A stretch of DNA of 64,000 bases from Tepidibacillus decaturensis (GTDB taxonomy: Bacteria > Bacillota > Bacilli > Tepidibacillales > Tepidibacillaceae). A program made the position numbers and the translations under genes. Location: contig NZ_LSKU01000001.1 of NCBI RefSeq assembly GCF_001561915.1, positions 680,423 through 744,422 on the forward strand. The letters are read 5' to 3'. Position 1 is the first letter of the stretch. Each line of letters begins with the position of its first letter. Positions 37,723 to 47,887 of the stretch are shown here, piece after piece. Under the pieces are notes generated by a model, which worked only from the letters and a program-made list of their open reading frames with translations, did no database searches and had not been told where the DNA came from.

Positions 37723-37750
37723 GACGACTAGAACTCTCTAGTCGTTTTTT
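37723..37750 (+). terminator. Terminator after yqeY
   Basis: ACGACTAG and CTAGTCGT pair around AACTCT, followed by TTTTTTA. Confidence 0.88.
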
Positions 37751-37824
37751 ATTTCCCTTATTTTGTTGGGAAAGTGAAACCTAATTGAAAACCAAACGTA
37801 TGTAAATTCATCAAGGAAAGGGGG

Positions 37825-39153
37825 ATGTTTTTGAAACGAAACTTAAGTCTTTTTTTATCTATTATTTTTTTAGCTACTGTTTTAACATTTATTCCTAAAT
37901 CATCAATCATTTCTGCAGAAGAAAAACAACTCGTTTATGTCATTCCTGTTGAGCAAGGGATTGAAAGAGGATTAGAGCGTTTTTTAGAACGTGCCTTTTC
38001 TGAAGCAGAAAATGCTTTTGCAGATGCCATTATTTTAGAAATCAATACATTAGGCGGAAGTGTGGATGCGGCGATAGGAATAGGTAAATTGATTCAAAAA
38101 GAACAGATCCCTGTATATGCTTATATTAAAGGAGAAGCCATTTCAGCGGGCTCTTATATATCTTTAAATGCCGACAAAATTTATATGGAACCTAATAGCC
38201 ATATTGGTGCTGCAGCAGTGAGAACCATTTCCGGGCAACAAGTAGACCCTAAGATCACTTCTTGGTGGGCTAGTCATATGATTGATGCAGCTAAACAGAA
38301 TAATAAAAATGAAGAAATTGCAAGGGGAATGGTAGATCCTGCTGTTGAGATCCCAGGTCTGTCTAAAAAAGGCCAATTGATCACATTAGATTCAGACCTA
38401 GCACTAAAATATGGAATTGCCGACGGGATCGTTCAAAGTCGAAAACAGCTTTTAAATACCATTGGTTTGGGGTCGGCAGATACTTATGAGGTTGGTTTAA
38501 CACCTGCTGAAAGATTAGCTCGGTTTTCTACGAACCCCTATGTGATCCCTATTTTATTGATCATTGGATTAGCAGGGATTTTAATTGAACTATTCATTCC
38601 TGGATTTGGTATCGCTGGGTTAATCGGAATATCCGCATTTAGCCTCTACTTTTTTGGGCATTATTTTGCTGGTTTTGCTGGCTGGGAAGATATCATTTTC
38701 TTTATCGTTGGATTTATTTTAATGGTGGTTGAGCTATTTGTTCCAGGCTTTGGCATTTTTGGCGCGCTAGGCGTGATTTCTCTTTTTGCAGGCATTATTT
38801 TTGCTGCTTATGAGACTTCTTATGGTTTAATAAGCTTAGTTATAGCTGTTGTAGTTAATTCCATCCTCTTCTTTATTCTATTTAAATACTTTAAACACCG
38901 AGGATTATGGAATCGATTTATTTTAAAAGATGAACAGAAAAAAGAAGGAGGTTATATTTCTCATACAAAGGATAAAACAATAGTTGGTCATAAAGGAAGA
39001 ACATTAACTAAATTAAGGCCATCTGGGGTAGCATTGATTGATAATAAAAGATATGATGTGGTTAGTGAAGGGGTTTGGATTGAAGCGAACCAAGAGATTG
39101 AAGTGATTTTTGTTGAAGGAACTAGAATCATTGTTAGAGAAGTAAAAAAATAG
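37825..39153 (+). CDS. yqeZ: NfeD family membrane protein with ClpP-like protease domain
   Basis: The 442-residue protein has an N-terminal signal sequence (LSLFLSIIFLATVLTFIPKSSIISA) and a ClpP-class serine protease-like domain (NTLGGSVDAAIGIG; GEAISAGSYISLNADKIYM with the expected catalytic serine). Four or so membrane segments (about 235-350) and a C-terminal OB-fold NfeD domain (VGHKGRTLTKLRPSGVALID) follow. It pairs with the flotillin-like floA just downstream, and the two are thought to act in membrane organisation. Either ATG 37825 or TTG 37831 could be the start; both have purine-rich sites. Confidence 0.92.
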   Translation: MFLKRNLSLFLSIIFLATVLTFIPKSSIISAEEKQLVYVIPVEQGIERGLERFLERAFSEAENAFADAIILEINTLGGSVDAAIGIGKLIQKEQIPVYAYIKGEAISAGSYISLNADKIYMEPNSHIGAAAVRTISGQQVDPKITSWWASHMIDAAKQNNKNEEIARGMVDPAVEIPGLSKKGQLITLDSDLALKYGIADGIVQSRKQLLNTIGLGSADTYEVGLTPAERLARFSTNPYVIPILLIIGLAGILIELFIPGFGIAGLIGISAFSLYFFGHYFAGFAGWEDIIFFIVGFILMVVELFVPGFGIFGALGVISLFAGIIFAAYETSYGLISLVIAVVVNSILFFILFKYFKHRGLWNRFILKDEQKKEGGYISHTKDKTIVGHKGRTLTKLRPSGVALIDNKRYDVVSEGVWIEANQEIEVIFVEGTRIIVREVKK

Positions 39154-39171
39154 TTTTAGGAGGTTTGTCGA

Positions 39172-40170
39172 ATGGGTTTTGGTCCAGAAATTACATTACT
39201 CGTATTTGTTGCCTTTGGGATTATTATCTTATCTGTATTTTTCACCTTTGTTCCAGTGATGTTATGGATTTCTGCTCTAGCTTCAGGGGTTCATGTAGGA
39301 ATCTTTACACTAGTAGGAATGAGACTGCGTAGAGTAATTCCCTCAAGAATTGTAAATCCCCTCATTAAGGCGAGAAAAGCAGGGCTAGTGTTAGGAACAA
39401 ATCAATTAGAAGGACATTATCTTGCTGGGGGAAACGTGGATAGGGTCGTGAATGCTTTAATTGCTGCTGAAAGAGCAGATATAAGTTTAAGCTTTGAACG
39501 AGCAGCGGCCATTGATTTGGCTGGTAGGGATGTATTAGAGGCTGTTCAGATGAGTGTTAACCCTAAAGTGATCGAAACACCAATTGTGGCAGCTATGGCT
39601 AAAGATGGAATTGAAGTAAAAGCAAAAGCGAAAGTAACAGTTCGGGCAAATATTGATCGCTTAGTGGGTGGAGCTGGTGAAGAAACCATTATCGCTAGAG
39701 TTGGCGAAGGAATCGTCACAACAATTGGTTCCTCTGAAACTCATAAACACGTCTTAGAAAATCCAGATGCAATCTCTCATACAGTTCTTCAAAAAGGACT
39801 TGATGCTGGAACAGCTTTTGAAATCCTATCCATCGATATCGCTGACGTGGATGTAGGCAAAAATATCGGTGCTCAATTACAAACAGACCAAGCTGAAGCA
39901 GATAAACGTATCGCACAAGCCAAAGCAGAGGAAAGACGGGCGATGGCAGTTGCTTCAGAACAAGAAATGAAGGCAAAGGTACAAGAAATGAAGGCAAAAG
40001 TAGTTGAAGCTGAAGCACAAGTTCCATTAGCCATGGCAGAAGCCTTACGCAATGGCAAACTTGGTGTAATGGACTATATGAATATGCAGAATATTAACGC
40101 AGATACTGAGATGAGGGAAGCATTTAGTAAGTTAAATGACCCAAATCAAACGCCTCCCAGTGGGAAATAG
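39172..40170 (+). CDS. floA: Flotillin-like protein FloA
   Basis: FloA (YqfA) scaffolds functional membrane microdomains. The 332-residue protein has two N-terminal hydrophobic segments (about 5-25 and 28-48), a PHB-type domain, and a C-terminal coiled coil rich in Ala, Glu and Lys ([20 protein letters not shown] and a repeated EMKAKVQ unit). AGGAGG precedes the ATG. It follows the NfeD gene by 18 bases, the usual partner arrangement. Confidence 0.96.
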   Translation: MGFGPEITLLVFVAFGIIILSVFFTFVPVMLWISALASGVHVGIFTLVGMRLRRVIPSRIVNPLIKARKAGLVLGTNQLEGHYLAGGNVDRVVNALIAAERADISLSFERAAAIDLAGRDVLEAVQMSVNPKVIETPIVAAMAKDGIEVKAKAKVTVRANIDRLVGGAGEETIIARVGEGIVTTIGSSETHKHVLENPDAISHTVLQKGLDAGTAFEILSIDIADVDVGKNIGAQLQTDQAEADKRIAQAKAEERRAMAVASEQEMKAKVQEMKAKVVEAEAQVPLAMAEALRNGKLGVMDYMNMQNINADTEMREAFSKLNDPNQTPPSGK

Positions 40171-40179
40171 GTGATCAAA

Positions 40180-40392
40180 ATGGATCAATTTGTGAAGGAC
40201 AAAATGTTGAAGAAGCAATGGACTGAGAGGGAAATTGAAAAAGAAATTGAAAGTGAAAAAGAAAATTTAAAGAAGACTACTGAATACCCAACCTATACTC
40301 ATCCTGTTATTCAAGGAATCATTTGGTCAGAAATATTGAACCCACCACGGGCAATTAGACCCTATTCACCCCTACACCGTACAAGATCATAG
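40180..40392 (+). CDS. yqfB: YqfB-like small protein
   Basis: The 70-residue charged protein has an N-terminal helix rich in Lys and Glu (KDKMLKKQWTEREIEKEIESE) and a Pro/Tyr-rich tail (YPTYTHPVIQGIIWSEILNPPRAIRPY). Position between floA and yqfC corresponds to yqfB of B. subtilis; the assignment is mainly positional, and function is unknown. ATG 40180 has AGGTGAT upstream; GTG 40171 is possible. A strong terminator follows. Confidence 0.65.
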   Translation: MDQFVKDKMLKKQWTEREIEKEIESEKENLKKTTEYPTYTHPVIQGIIWSEILNPPRAIRPYSPLHRTRS

Positions 40393-40402
40393 ATTGAATT
40401 TA

Positions 40403-40433
40403 AGAAGCTGTTGAGAAATCAACAGCTTTTTTA
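40403..40433 (+). terminator. Terminator after yqfB
   Basis: AAGCTGTTGA (40405-40414) and TCAACAGCTT (40419-40428) form a perfect ten-base stem with a GAAA loop, followed by TTTT. Confidence 0.93.
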
Positions 40434-40515
40434 AATATTATAAAAAGTATAACTTTGTTCCCCTTATCATTTGAATTTGTATATTCCATAAGCAGCGACC
40501 TTTGGGAGTATGTTT

Positions 40516-40566
40516 TCTTACAAATTAATCGGAATAAGCTTCAAAGGAAATCTTCGCTTTTGTGGG
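40516..40566. repeat. Interspersed palindromic repeat, copy D (diverged)
   Basis: CTTACAAATTAATCGGAATA and the right arm CGCTTTTGTGGG flank AGCTTCAAAGGAA. The left arm is degenerate. An AAAGTATAACTTTGTTCCCC segment at about 40444-40463 resembles the 5' hairpin of copies A and B, with extra sequence between. It lies between yqfB and yqfC. Confidence 0.7.
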
Positions 40567-40633
40567 ATTGTTATATTCATAAATTCCAAAAAAAAAGCAT
40601 ATGGGTGTAACAAGGAAGAGAGGGGGCAAAGCA

Positions 40634-40912
40634 TTGAGAAAGTTAAGACAAAAAATTAAACAATTGACTGCAAATCAATTGGAACTTCCAAAAGATGTTA
40701 TATTTGATTTGCCTCGCATCACCATGATTGGTTCCTATCAAATCTATATTGAAAATCATAGAGGAGTTATTCAATTTACTGATCAATTTTTACATCTACG
40801 CTTAAGTAAAGGTGAATTAAGATTAGTTGGAAAACAACTTGTGATCCGAACCATATTACCTGAAGAGGTACTAGTAGAAGGTATTATAAATGAAATTCAC
40901 TATATTGATTAG
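40634..40912 (+). CDS. yqfC: Sporulation protein YqfC
   Basis: The 92-residue protein has the family core DLPRITMIGSYQIYIENHRGV and KQLVIRTILPEEVLVEGIINEI. YqfC is expressed in the mother cell in B. subtilis and has a sporulation phenotype, with unknown biochemistry. The open frame extends to ATG 40601, but TTG 40634, preceded by GAGAGGGGGC, gives the normal length. It is followed 11 bases later by yqfD, its usual partner. Confidence 0.9.
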   Translation: MRKLRQKIKQLTANQLELPKDVIFDLPRITMIGSYQIYIENHRGVIQFTDQFLHLRLSKGELRLVGKQLVIRTILPEEVLVEGIINEIHYID

Positions 40913-40923
40913 GAGGAGTCTTT

Positions 40924-42120
40924 TTGAATGTTCGTGGATTAAAATGGACTAGAGGTTACGTCGTATGCTCACTCAAAGGAAAACATATTGAATTATTTAT
41001 TAACATGACAATCAAAAAACAATTAAAGATTTGGAACATAAAAATCGTAAATGATTCACAGGCCGTATTCTCGATTAGCCTTGAGGACTTTTTTAAATTA
41101 AAACCGATATTGCAAAAAACCTATACTCGAATCCATATTCTGCGTAAGGTAGGGTTACCTTTCCAACTAGCCAAGTTAAACAAAAGAAAGGGAATCGCTA
41201 CCGGCTTTTTATTATTTTTTGTGATGATTTATCTTTTATCTTCTATGGTTTGGACGATCGAAATAGAAGGCAATCAAACTATGACAGATGAAGAAATATT
41301 TCAAGCGATTGAAAAGCTAGGGATACATAGAGGAATGTTTAAATTTCAACTCCCAGAAGATACAGTGATTCAAGAACAACTAGGTTCAAATTTAGAACAA
41401 GCCTCATGGATTGGGGTAAAATTAAAAGGAACTCATTTATTGATCACCATAATGGAGAAGGTGAAACCAGATGAAAAGCCATTAGTTGGCCCAAGGCATA
41501 TTATATCTAGCAAAAACGCAGTTATTTATCGCATTTTAGCTGAAAAAGGAATCCCACAGGTAAAAGTGAATGATCGCGTAAAAAAGGGTGATCTTTTAAT
41601 CTCTGGAATTGTGGGAAATGTTGAAAACCAAGAGGCTCAAGAACTAGTAGCAGCAGAAGGGGAAGTCTTAGGAGTGGTTTGGTATGAATCCACCGTTACG
41701 ATTCCATTAAAGCAGGAGTGGAAGGAATATACGGGTAATCGGGTTGAACGGAAGTATCTTATGCTTGGGAATCGAGTATTAAGAGTAAAGGGAGCGAAGG
41801 AAATTCCTTTTTCACAATCTCAAAAACAGTATGATTTAAAACAGATATCATGGAAAAACTATGTTTTACCAATCGGTTTTCTTGATGAGACCATTTTAGA
41901 ATACCATAATCAACAACGAGTTTTATCTGTCTCTGAAGCGATCAAATTAGCTAAAAATCAAGCAAGACAGGATTTACGAACGAAAATTGATGAAGACAGC
42001 AATTTTAAAAGTGAAAAAGTTTTGCACCAAAGCACAGAGAATGGTAAAGTAACAGTAAAGATACTTTTTGAGGTGTTAGAAAATATCGCAACAACACAAC
42101 CAATAGTTCAAGGAGAATGA
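40924..42120 (+). CDS. yqfD: Sporulation protein YqfD
   Basis: The 398-residue protein has one membrane segment at about residues 95-115 (IATGFLLFFVMIYLLSSMVW), a preceding cytoplasmic domain, and a long extracytoplasmic region starting TIEIEGNQTMTDEEIFQAIEKLG, a POTRA-like beginning. This matches YqfD, a mother-cell sporulation protein. The TTG start has AGGAGGAG upstream. It is followed six bases later by phoH. The molecular role is not established. Confidence 0.9.
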   Translation: MNVRGLKWTRGYVVCSLKGKHIELFINMTIKKQLKIWNIKIVNDSQAVFSISLEDFFKLKPILQKTYTRIHILRKVGLPFQLAKLNKRKGIATGFLLFFVMIYLLSSMVWTIEIEGNQTMTDEEIFQAIEKLGIHRGMFKFQLPEDTVIQEQLGSNLEQASWIGVKLKGTHLLITIMEKVKPDEKPLVGPRHIISSKNAVIYRILAEKGIPQVKVNDRVKKGDLLISGIVGNVENQEAQELVAAEGEVLGVVWYESTVTIPLKQEWKEYTGNRVERKYLMLGNRVLRVKGAKEIPFSQSQKQYDLKQISWKNYVLPIGFLDETILEYHNQQRVLSVSEAIKLAKNQARQDLRTKIDEDSNFKSEKVLHQSTENGKVTVKILFEVLENIATTQPIVQGE

Positions 42121-42126
42121 GGGCAT

Positions 42127-43097
42127 TTGCAAGTAGACGTATATACAAATCGAATTGCGCTAGGAGATATGGAAGAACGACAAAATTTATTTGGGCCACA
42201 AGATCAATGGTTAAAAATTATTGAAAAAGAAACAAATGTTCATATCTTAACTCGGCATGAGAATCTCGTGCTTCAAGGGGATCAAAAAGAAGTAGACCGT
42301 TTGACAAAGTTATTTGAAGTTCTGGTCGTTTTAGTAAGAAAAGGATACCGACTCTCTGAAAGAGATATTTATTATGCATTAGAACTCGCAAAAGATGATT
42401 TATCAAACGAATTATTAGACCTTTATGATGAAAAAATCATGGTAACCTATAAAGGAAAAGAGATTCGAGTAAAATCTTTGGGACAGAAGCATTATGTTTC
42501 AACGATTCAAAAAAAGATATTGTCTTTGGAATAGGTCCAGCAGGTACTGGGAAAACGTACTTAGCAGTTGTCATGGCGGTGTCGGCATTAAAAAAGGGTG
42601 AAATACGGAAGATTGTTTTAACTCGCCCAGCCGTTGAAGCTGGGGAAAACTTAGGCTTTCTTCCTGGTGATTTACAGGAAAAGGTGGACCCTTATTTAAG
42701 GCCAATTTATGATGCGTTATATGATTTACTAGGTGTAGAACAAGTAAATAAACTGTTGGAGCGAGGAATGATTGAAATTGCCCCTTTAGCATATATGAGA
42801 GGTAGAACATTAGAAGATTCATTTATTATTCTAGATGAAGCGCAAAATACTACACCTGAACAAATGAAAATGTTTTTAACACGTTTAGGGATAGGTTCTA
42901 AAATGGTAGTAACCGGAGATATTACACAAGTCGATTTACCAAGTAAAACGAAATCAGGTTTACGTGAAGCGGAAAGAATTCTTAAATCTATAGACGACAT
43001 TGGTTTTATTTATTTAACTGAACATGATGTGGTTCGTCATCATCTCGTTCAAAAGATAATTCTTGCTTATGAAAGAGATACACAAAGTCCTTCCTAA
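42127..43097 (+). pseudogene. phoH: PhoH-like ATPase, frameshifted at an A run next to its P-loop
   Basis: The first frame (42127-42534) holds the N-terminal PhoH region and stops two codons after KKILSLE. The second continues with [24 protein letters not shown], the Walker A loop, then [21 protein letters not shown], the Walker [17 protein letters not shown] and [10 protein letters not shown]. One extra A in the seven-A run 42509-42515 fuses the parts into a normal 320-odd-residue protein. PhoH proteins are ATPases with suspected RNA roles. The start is TTG 42127, weakly supported. The break is probably technical. Confidence 0.87.
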
Positions 43098-43114
43098 AAA
43101 GGGGCGAAAACGAA

Positions 43115-45265
43115 ATGGGAAAAAAGCAAAAAGTGAAATGGAATATGGTTAAAATGATGGAAGGTTGGGGGAATCATCCTTCCATTCGTTTCTTCATGTA
43201 TATTGGGTTAGGAATCATTATGTATTTGTTACTAATTGGACAAGTTATACCTGAAACCTATGAACTAAAAGAGGGGCAGATTAGTCAGGTTACTTTAACT
43301 TCACCGATTCGTGTAGAAAATCAGTGGGCGACTGAACTTGCAAAGGATAAAGCAGCAAAATCAGTTCCTGATCAATATACAAAGGACGAAAATATTGTTA
43401 ATGACCAAATTAGCCGATTGGAGCAAATGTTTACAGACATTTTAACGATAGCAGAAAATAAAGATCTATCTAAAGAAGAGAAGGAAGCTGCTTTAAGAGA
43501 CCTAACTAGCTTATCTTTTTTAGACGACGCTTTATTCAAAGAACTATCTAGTTTAAATGTTGAAAAGATAAAAAATATTCAATATATCTCTAAATCTACG
43601 TTGGATATTGTGATGAATGATGGAGTGAACATTAAAAAATTAAATGAAGCTTTTGAAGAAGCGGCTCAAATCATTCAAAACAATCCGTTTGATAATGAAG
43701 ATAAAATCAAACATTTGGCCAATGAAATGACAAAATATTTTATTAAACCGAATGTATTTTATAATTCGGATCAAACTTCCCTTTTACGAGAAAAAGCAAA
43801 AAGTGAAGTCGAACCTGTTATCATTAAAAAAGATGAATTGATCGTAAAACAGGGCCAATATATTGATAAAGAAATTTATGAAAAATTAAAAGCAGCAGGA
43901 CTATTAAAGGATACTTCAACATTATGGCCCTATTTTGGGTTATTGATGTTCATTTTACTCATTTTATTGCTTCTTTTCTTTAGTATTGAACGGATGAACC
44001 CTTTCTTACATCAAGATAACCGTGCACTTCTCTTATTATTTACGATCTTTATTTTAACATTTTCAAGTATTAGTATTTTGGGATTGATTGGTTTAGGTAA
44101 AGACCTTCTAACCTCCCCTAAGGGTTATTTAGCACCAGTCGCTTTTGGTGTGATGTTAATTACCTTACTCATTAATATGAAGATGGCGATTCTGAGTGGT
44201 GTTATTTTTAGTATTTTTACTAGCATGATCTTTAGTACGGATCAAAGCTTCATTTTTGATTTTAGATATGGATTTGTTGCCTTGATCGGTAGTGCTGCTG
44301 GTGCATTTGCGATTGGAAGAATTAAGCAACGTTCCGCCATATTAAAAGCTGGATTAGTGGTTTCGTTGTTTAATGTAATTGGAATTGCCGTGATCGTGAT
44401 GTTGACGAGCCAAAGTTATTCATTGAGACAAATGTTTGCAACCCTTTCATATGGTGCAATAGGAGGATTCTTTTCTTCCGTGCTTACGATTGGTTTCTTA
44501 CCATTTTTTGAAGCTGTTTTTGGGATTCTATCTCCTACTAGATTAATTGAATTATCGAACCCAAATCATCCTCTTTTACGGAAATTGTTAATTGAAACGC
44601 CAGGGACTTATCACCATAGTGTGATTGTAGGAAATCTGGCAGAGGCAGCAGCTGAAGCAATTAATGCAAACGGATTATTGGCTAGAGTAGGTGCCTATTA
44701 TCATGATTTAGGAAAAACAAAACGGCCTAGTTTTTTTATTGAGAATCAATTAAATATGGAAAATCCTCATGATAAAATTTCACCAAGTTTGAGTAAAAAT
44801 ATTATCTTGGCTCATCCAAAAGATGGGGTAGAGATGTTAAAGGCTTATAAAATCCCTAATGCCATTCAGGATATTGCTGAGCAACATCATGGAACTTCTT
44901 TACTTAAATATTTTTATCATAAGGTTTCTAAAGATTCTGAACAACCTATTCCAGAGGTTGAATATCGTTACCCTGGGCCAAAACCACAATTTAAAGAGGC
45001 AGCGATTGTAGGAATCGCAGACAGTGTTGAAGCGGCTGTAAGATCAATTAAACATCCTACCAATGAAATCATTGAAGAAATGGTTAGAAAAATTATTAAA
45101 TCCAAATTGGATGATGGTCAGTTAAATGAGTGTGACTTAACATTAAAAGAATTAGAAATTATTGCAATTTCGATGTTGGAAACCTTGAAAGGTATTTTTC
45201 ATTCGCGAATTGAGTATCCTGATGATAAGGATTTAGAAGAAACAAAAGGGGCGAGATCTAGCTAA
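43115..45265 (+). CDS. pgpH: Cyclic-di-AMP phosphodiesterase PgpH (7TMR-HD)
   Basis: The 716-residue protein has an N-terminal helix near residue 27-45, a large extracytoplasmic domain (about 50-280), seven membrane helices (about 285-485) and a C-terminal HD domain with GTYHHSVIVGNLAEAAAE, ARVGAYYHDLGKTKRPSFF and AEQHHGTSLLKYFYH. PgpH (YqfF) hydrolyses cyclic di-AMP. It stands between phoH and ybeY as in other Bacillales, and its stop overlaps the ybeY start. Confidence 0.95.
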   Translation: MGKKQKVKWNMVKMMEGWGNHPSIRFFMYIGLGIIMYLLLIGQVIPETYELKEGQISQVTLTSPIRVENQWATELAKDKAAKSVPDQYTKDENIVNDQISRLEQMFTDILTIAENKDLSKEEKEAALRDLTSLSFLDDALFKELSSLNVEKIKNIQYISKSTLDIVMNDGVNIKKLNEAFEEAAQIIQNNPFDNEDKIKHLANEMTKYFIKPNVFYNSDQTSLLREKAKSEVEPVIIKKDELIVKQGQYIDKEIYEKLKAAGLLKDTSTLWPYFGLLMFILLILLLLFFSIERMNPFLHQDNRALLLLFTIFILTFSSISILGLIGLGKDLLTSPKGYLAPVAFGVMLITLLINMKMAILSGVIFSIFTSMIFSTDQSFIFDFRYGFVALIGSAAGAFAIGRIKQRSAILKAGLVVSLFNVIGIAVIVMLTSQSYSLRQMFATLSYGAIGGFFSSVLTIGFLPFFEAVFGILSPTRLIELSNPNHPLLRKLLIETPGTYHHSVIVGNLAEAAAEAINANGLLARVGAYYHDLGKTKRPSFFIENQLNMENPHDKISPSLSKNIILAHPKDGVEMLKAYKIPNAIQDIAEQHHGTSLLKYFYHKVSKDSEQPIPEVEYRYPGPKPQFKEAAIVGIADSVEAAVRSIKHPTNEIIEEMVRKIIKSKLDDGQLNECDLTLKELEIIAISMLETLKGIFHSRIEYPDDKDLEETKGARSS

Positions 45266-45744
45266 TGATAGATGTTGATGTCTTAGATGAGCAAGAAGAA
45301 AGGGAAATCCTAGAGAAAGAAATTGAATTAGTCAATCAAGTAATTCAAACTGCTGCAGAATTAGAAGGGATCACTGAAGGAGAAGTGGTTGTTACACTGG
45401 TTGATAACAAGCGAATCCATGAACTAAATCGAGACTATCGTGGAATCGATCGACCTACAGATGTATTATCCTTTGCATTAAATGAACCGGGAGAAGATGA
45501 TCTAGATATTGTTTATGATGAAGAGATGGATATGCCGACTATGCTTGGAGATATAGTGATTTCAATTCCAAAGGTGATCCAGCAAGCAGCTGATTATGGC
45601 CATTCCTTTGAACGGGAGTTAGGGTTTTTAACAGCTCATGGTTTCTTGCATTTATTAGGTTATGATCATGAGACAAAAGAAGATGAAAAAGTAATGTTTA
45701 CAAAACAAGAGTTGATTTTGGAGAAAATGAAACTATCAAGGTGA
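45265..45744 (+). CDS. ybeY: Endoribonuclease YbeY
   Basis: The 159-residue metalloprotein has the zinc motif HGFLHLLGYDH (HX3HX5H) and TDVLSFAL. YbeY takes part in 16S rRNA maturation and ribosome quality control. The N-terminus is slightly acidic, with an extra helix (DEQEEREILEKEIELVN). The ATG overlaps the pgpH stop, and the TGA is embedded in the dgkA start region, so three genes are coupled. Confidence 0.96.
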   Translation: MIDVDVLDEQEEREILEKEIELVNQVIQTAAELEGITEGEVVVTLVDNKRIHELNRDYRGIDRPTDVLSFALNEPGEDDLDIVYDEEMDMPTMLGDIVISIPKVIQQAADYGHSFERELGFLTAHGFLHLLGYDHETKEDEKVMFTKQELILEKMKLSR

Positions 45745-45746
45745 TG

Positions 45747-46439
45747 ATGAATGTGATCTGGGGGAAATTCCTTCGAAGTTTTGTCTATGCAAGTGAGGGA
45801 ATTACATATTCCTTGGCAAGCCAAAGAAATATGAAAGTTCACTTCACGATTGCTTTCATCGTTCTTTTGTTGGGAATGTGGTTTCACTTTAATACGATGG
45901 ATACCCTTATTATTCTTTTTGCCATTGGACTGGTGATTGGTTTTGAAATGGTAAATACGGCAATTGAAGCGACGATAGATTTAGTAACGCAAGAATTTCA
46001 TCCCTTAGCAAAGATTGCAAAGGATGTAGCCGCTGGAGCTATTTTAATGGTTACTTTTACAGTTGTTTTTGTTGGATTGGTTGTGCTATTTCCCTATTTA
46101 ACATTGATCTATCAAGAGGGATGGAAAGGTAGGTTGCCATCCCAACCCTCTTTCTTTATTTTACAGGGATTCTTTCTGTTATTATTTACCTATGTTGTAA
46201 AAGCATATTGGTATAAAAAGCAATCCAATTACGAGCCTAACGTATTAGTAGGTATTTTGTTTTATTTATTTGTTCTTTTCTATTTTATAAATGTTTTATT
46301 TTCTTTACTTGTTTTTTTTCTTTTAACCAACTATTTAATCATGATTTTATTTAAGAAGAAGTTTACCTGGGTTGGATTTGTGCAAAATGGACTGATCTCA
46401 ATCGGGGGTTTTTTTCTCTTATACTATCTTTTTTACTGA
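45747..46439 (+). CDS. dgkA: Undecaprenol/diacylglycerol kinase family protein with extra C-terminal membrane region
   Basis: The first ~120 residues are a DgkA-type kinase: FVYASEGITYSLASQRNMKVHF, the catalytic GFEMVNTAIEATIDLVT, and AKIAKDVAAGAILMV. In Bacillus this enzyme phosphorylates undecaprenol and is about 125 residues long. Here it continues for about 105 residues with four further hydrophobic helices (for example FFILQGFFLLLFTYVVKAYW). The extension occupies the place of the PAP2 phosphatase domain of known DgkA-PAP2 fusions but shows no PAP2 signature. GTG 45741, ATG 45744/45747 and GTG 45753 are alternative starts around AAGGTGATG. Confidence 0.85.
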   Translation: MNVIWGKFLRSFVYASEGITYSLASQRNMKVHFTIAFIVLLLGMWFHFNTMDTLIILFAIGLVIGFEMVNTAIEATIDLVTQEFHPLAKIAKDVAAGAILMVTFTVVFVGLVVLFPYLTLIYQEGWKGRLPSQPSFFILQGFFLLLFTYVVKAYWYKKQSNYEPNVLVGILFYLFVLFYFINVLFSLLVFFLLTNYLIMILFKKKFTWVGFVQNGLISIGGFFLLYYLFY

Positions 46440-46478
46440 TAACCTTTTTCTATATTCATAAATGGAGGAGAATAAGAA

Positions 46479-46886
46479 ATGAAAAAAGAGGAATTAATTG
46501 AGTTAGCAAAGGAAGCAAGAAAAAATGCTTATGTTCCTTATTCAAAATTTGAAGTTGGCGCTGCGATTTTAACTAAAAGTGGGAAAATATATAAAGGGGC
46601 AAATATTGAAAATGCCTCATATGGCTTAACCAACTGTGCGGAAAGAACAGCGATCTTCAAAGCAATCTCAGAAGGGGATCATGACTTAGACGAAATTGCT
46701 GTTATTGCTGATACAGAAGATCCTGTAGCACCGTGTGGTGCTTGTCGCCAGGTCATGGTTGAGTTTTTCAATCCTAAAGCAAAAGTATATTTGGCTAATT
46801 TAAAAGGGGATGTATTGGAAACAACCGTAGAGGGGTTACTTCCAGGGGCATTTACACAGGAGGATTTAGATGAATCAGGAAAGTAA
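46479..46886 (+). CDS. cdd: Cytidine deaminase
   Basis: The 135-residue tetrameric-type enzyme deaminates cytidine and deoxycytidine. Catalytic motifs are intact: [12 protein letters not shown] (Cys and Glu) and [19 protein letters not shown] precedes the ATG. The 3' end overlaps era by 17 bases, and the era ribosome binding site lies inside the coding sequence, the usual dgkA-cdd-era order of Bacillus. Confidence 0.97.
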   Translation: MKKEELIELAKEARKNAYVPYSKFEVGAAILTKSGKIYKGANIENASYGLTNCAERTAIFKAISEGDHDLDEIAVIADTEDPVAPCGACRQVMVEFFNPKAKVYLANLKGDVLETTVEGLLPGAFTQEDLDESGK

Positions 46887-47790
46887 GCAAATAAAATCTG
46901 GCTTTGTTGCCATTATTGGTAGACCAAATGTAGGGAAATCCACATTACTTAATGAAGTGATTGGTCAAAAAGTGGCAATCATGTCCGACAAACCGCAAAC
47001 GACCCGAAATAAGATTCGTGCTGTTTTTACCAATGAGCAAGGACAAATTGTTTTTATTGACACACCAGGTGTACATAAACCAAAAACGAAATTGGGTCAG
47101 TATATGATGAATATTACTTTGACCTCATTACAAGAAGTAGATCTCATTTTATATCTCATTGATGTGACTAATAAATTTGGTCTAGGGGAGCAGTTCATCT
47201 TAGAACAATTAAAGGAAGTACGTTCTACCCCTGTATTCCTTATCTTAAATAAAATTGACTTAGTGACTCCAGAGCAATTATTACCGATTATTGAACAATA
47301 TCGATCATTATTTGATTTTAAAGAAGTGATTCCTATTTCTGCGTTAAAAGGGAATAACGTGAAAACTTTACTAAGTGAGATTTTTGAAGAGCTACCAGAG
47401 GGGCCTTACTATTTCCCACCAGATCAAGTTGTAGAATCACCTGAAAGGTTTATCGTTGCTGAATTAATTCGGGAAAAAATTTTGCATCTAACAAGGGAAG
47501 AAGTTCCACATTCTATTGCGGTTGTGGTTGAATCGATGAAGCCAGGTGAAGAAAATCCCAATACCGTCGTGATCCAAGCCGTAATCTATACTGAGAGACC
47601 CTCTCAAAAGGCAATTATTATTGGCAAAAGTGGCAGCATGTTAAAGGAAATTGGGAAAAAGGCACGGGAGGATATTGAAAGATTATTGGGAACCAAAACT
47701 TTTATAGAATTATGGGTGAAAGTGAAAGAAGACTGGAAAAATCGCGATTACTTATTAAAGGATTTTGGTTATTTTGAAGAAAATGATTAG
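46870..47790 (+). CDS. era: GTPase Era
   Basis: Era is a GTPase that binds the 3' end of 16S rRNA and is needed for 30S assembly. The 306-residue protein has G1 [13 protein letters not shown]3 DTPGVHKP and G4 NKIDLV, and a C-terminal KH domain with [22 protein letters not shown]. The ATG is preceded by CAGGAGG within cdd. Normal length and order (cdd-era-yqzL-recO). Confidence 0.98.
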   Translation: MNQESKQIKSGFVAIIGRPNVGKSTLLNEVIGQKVAIMSDKPQTTRNKIRAVFTNEQGQIVFIDTPGVHKPKTKLGQYMMNITLTSLQEVDLILYLIDVTNKFGLGEQFILEQLKEVRSTPVFLILNKIDLVTPEQLLPIIEQYRSLFDFKEVIPISALKGNNVKTLLSEIFEELPEGPYYFPPDQVVESPERFIVAELIREKILHLTREEVPHSIAVVVESMKPGEENPNTVVIQAVIYTERPSQKAIIIGKSGSMLKEIGKKAREDIERLLGTKTFIELWVKVKEDWKNRDYLLKDFGYFEEND

Positions 47791-47887
47791 ATTATTCCTG
47801 AAATTTTTTTCCTCGGATAGAAAAGAAGTAGTTAGCTTATCCTAATAGATATAAATACTTCAATCTGTGAGGAAAGGGTGAAAAGCC

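Noticed and set aside
39958..39996. Tandem repeat in floA (GAAATGAAGGCAAAGGTACAA unit, twice)
   Set aside because: The duplicated [14 protein letters not shown] codons lie in the coiled coil of FloA and keep the frame; this is ordinary for flotillins.
46870..46886. 17-base cdd/era overlap as a sign of error
   Set aside because: Both proteins are full length and the era ribosome binding site is well placed; the genes are coupled in the same way in other Bacillales.
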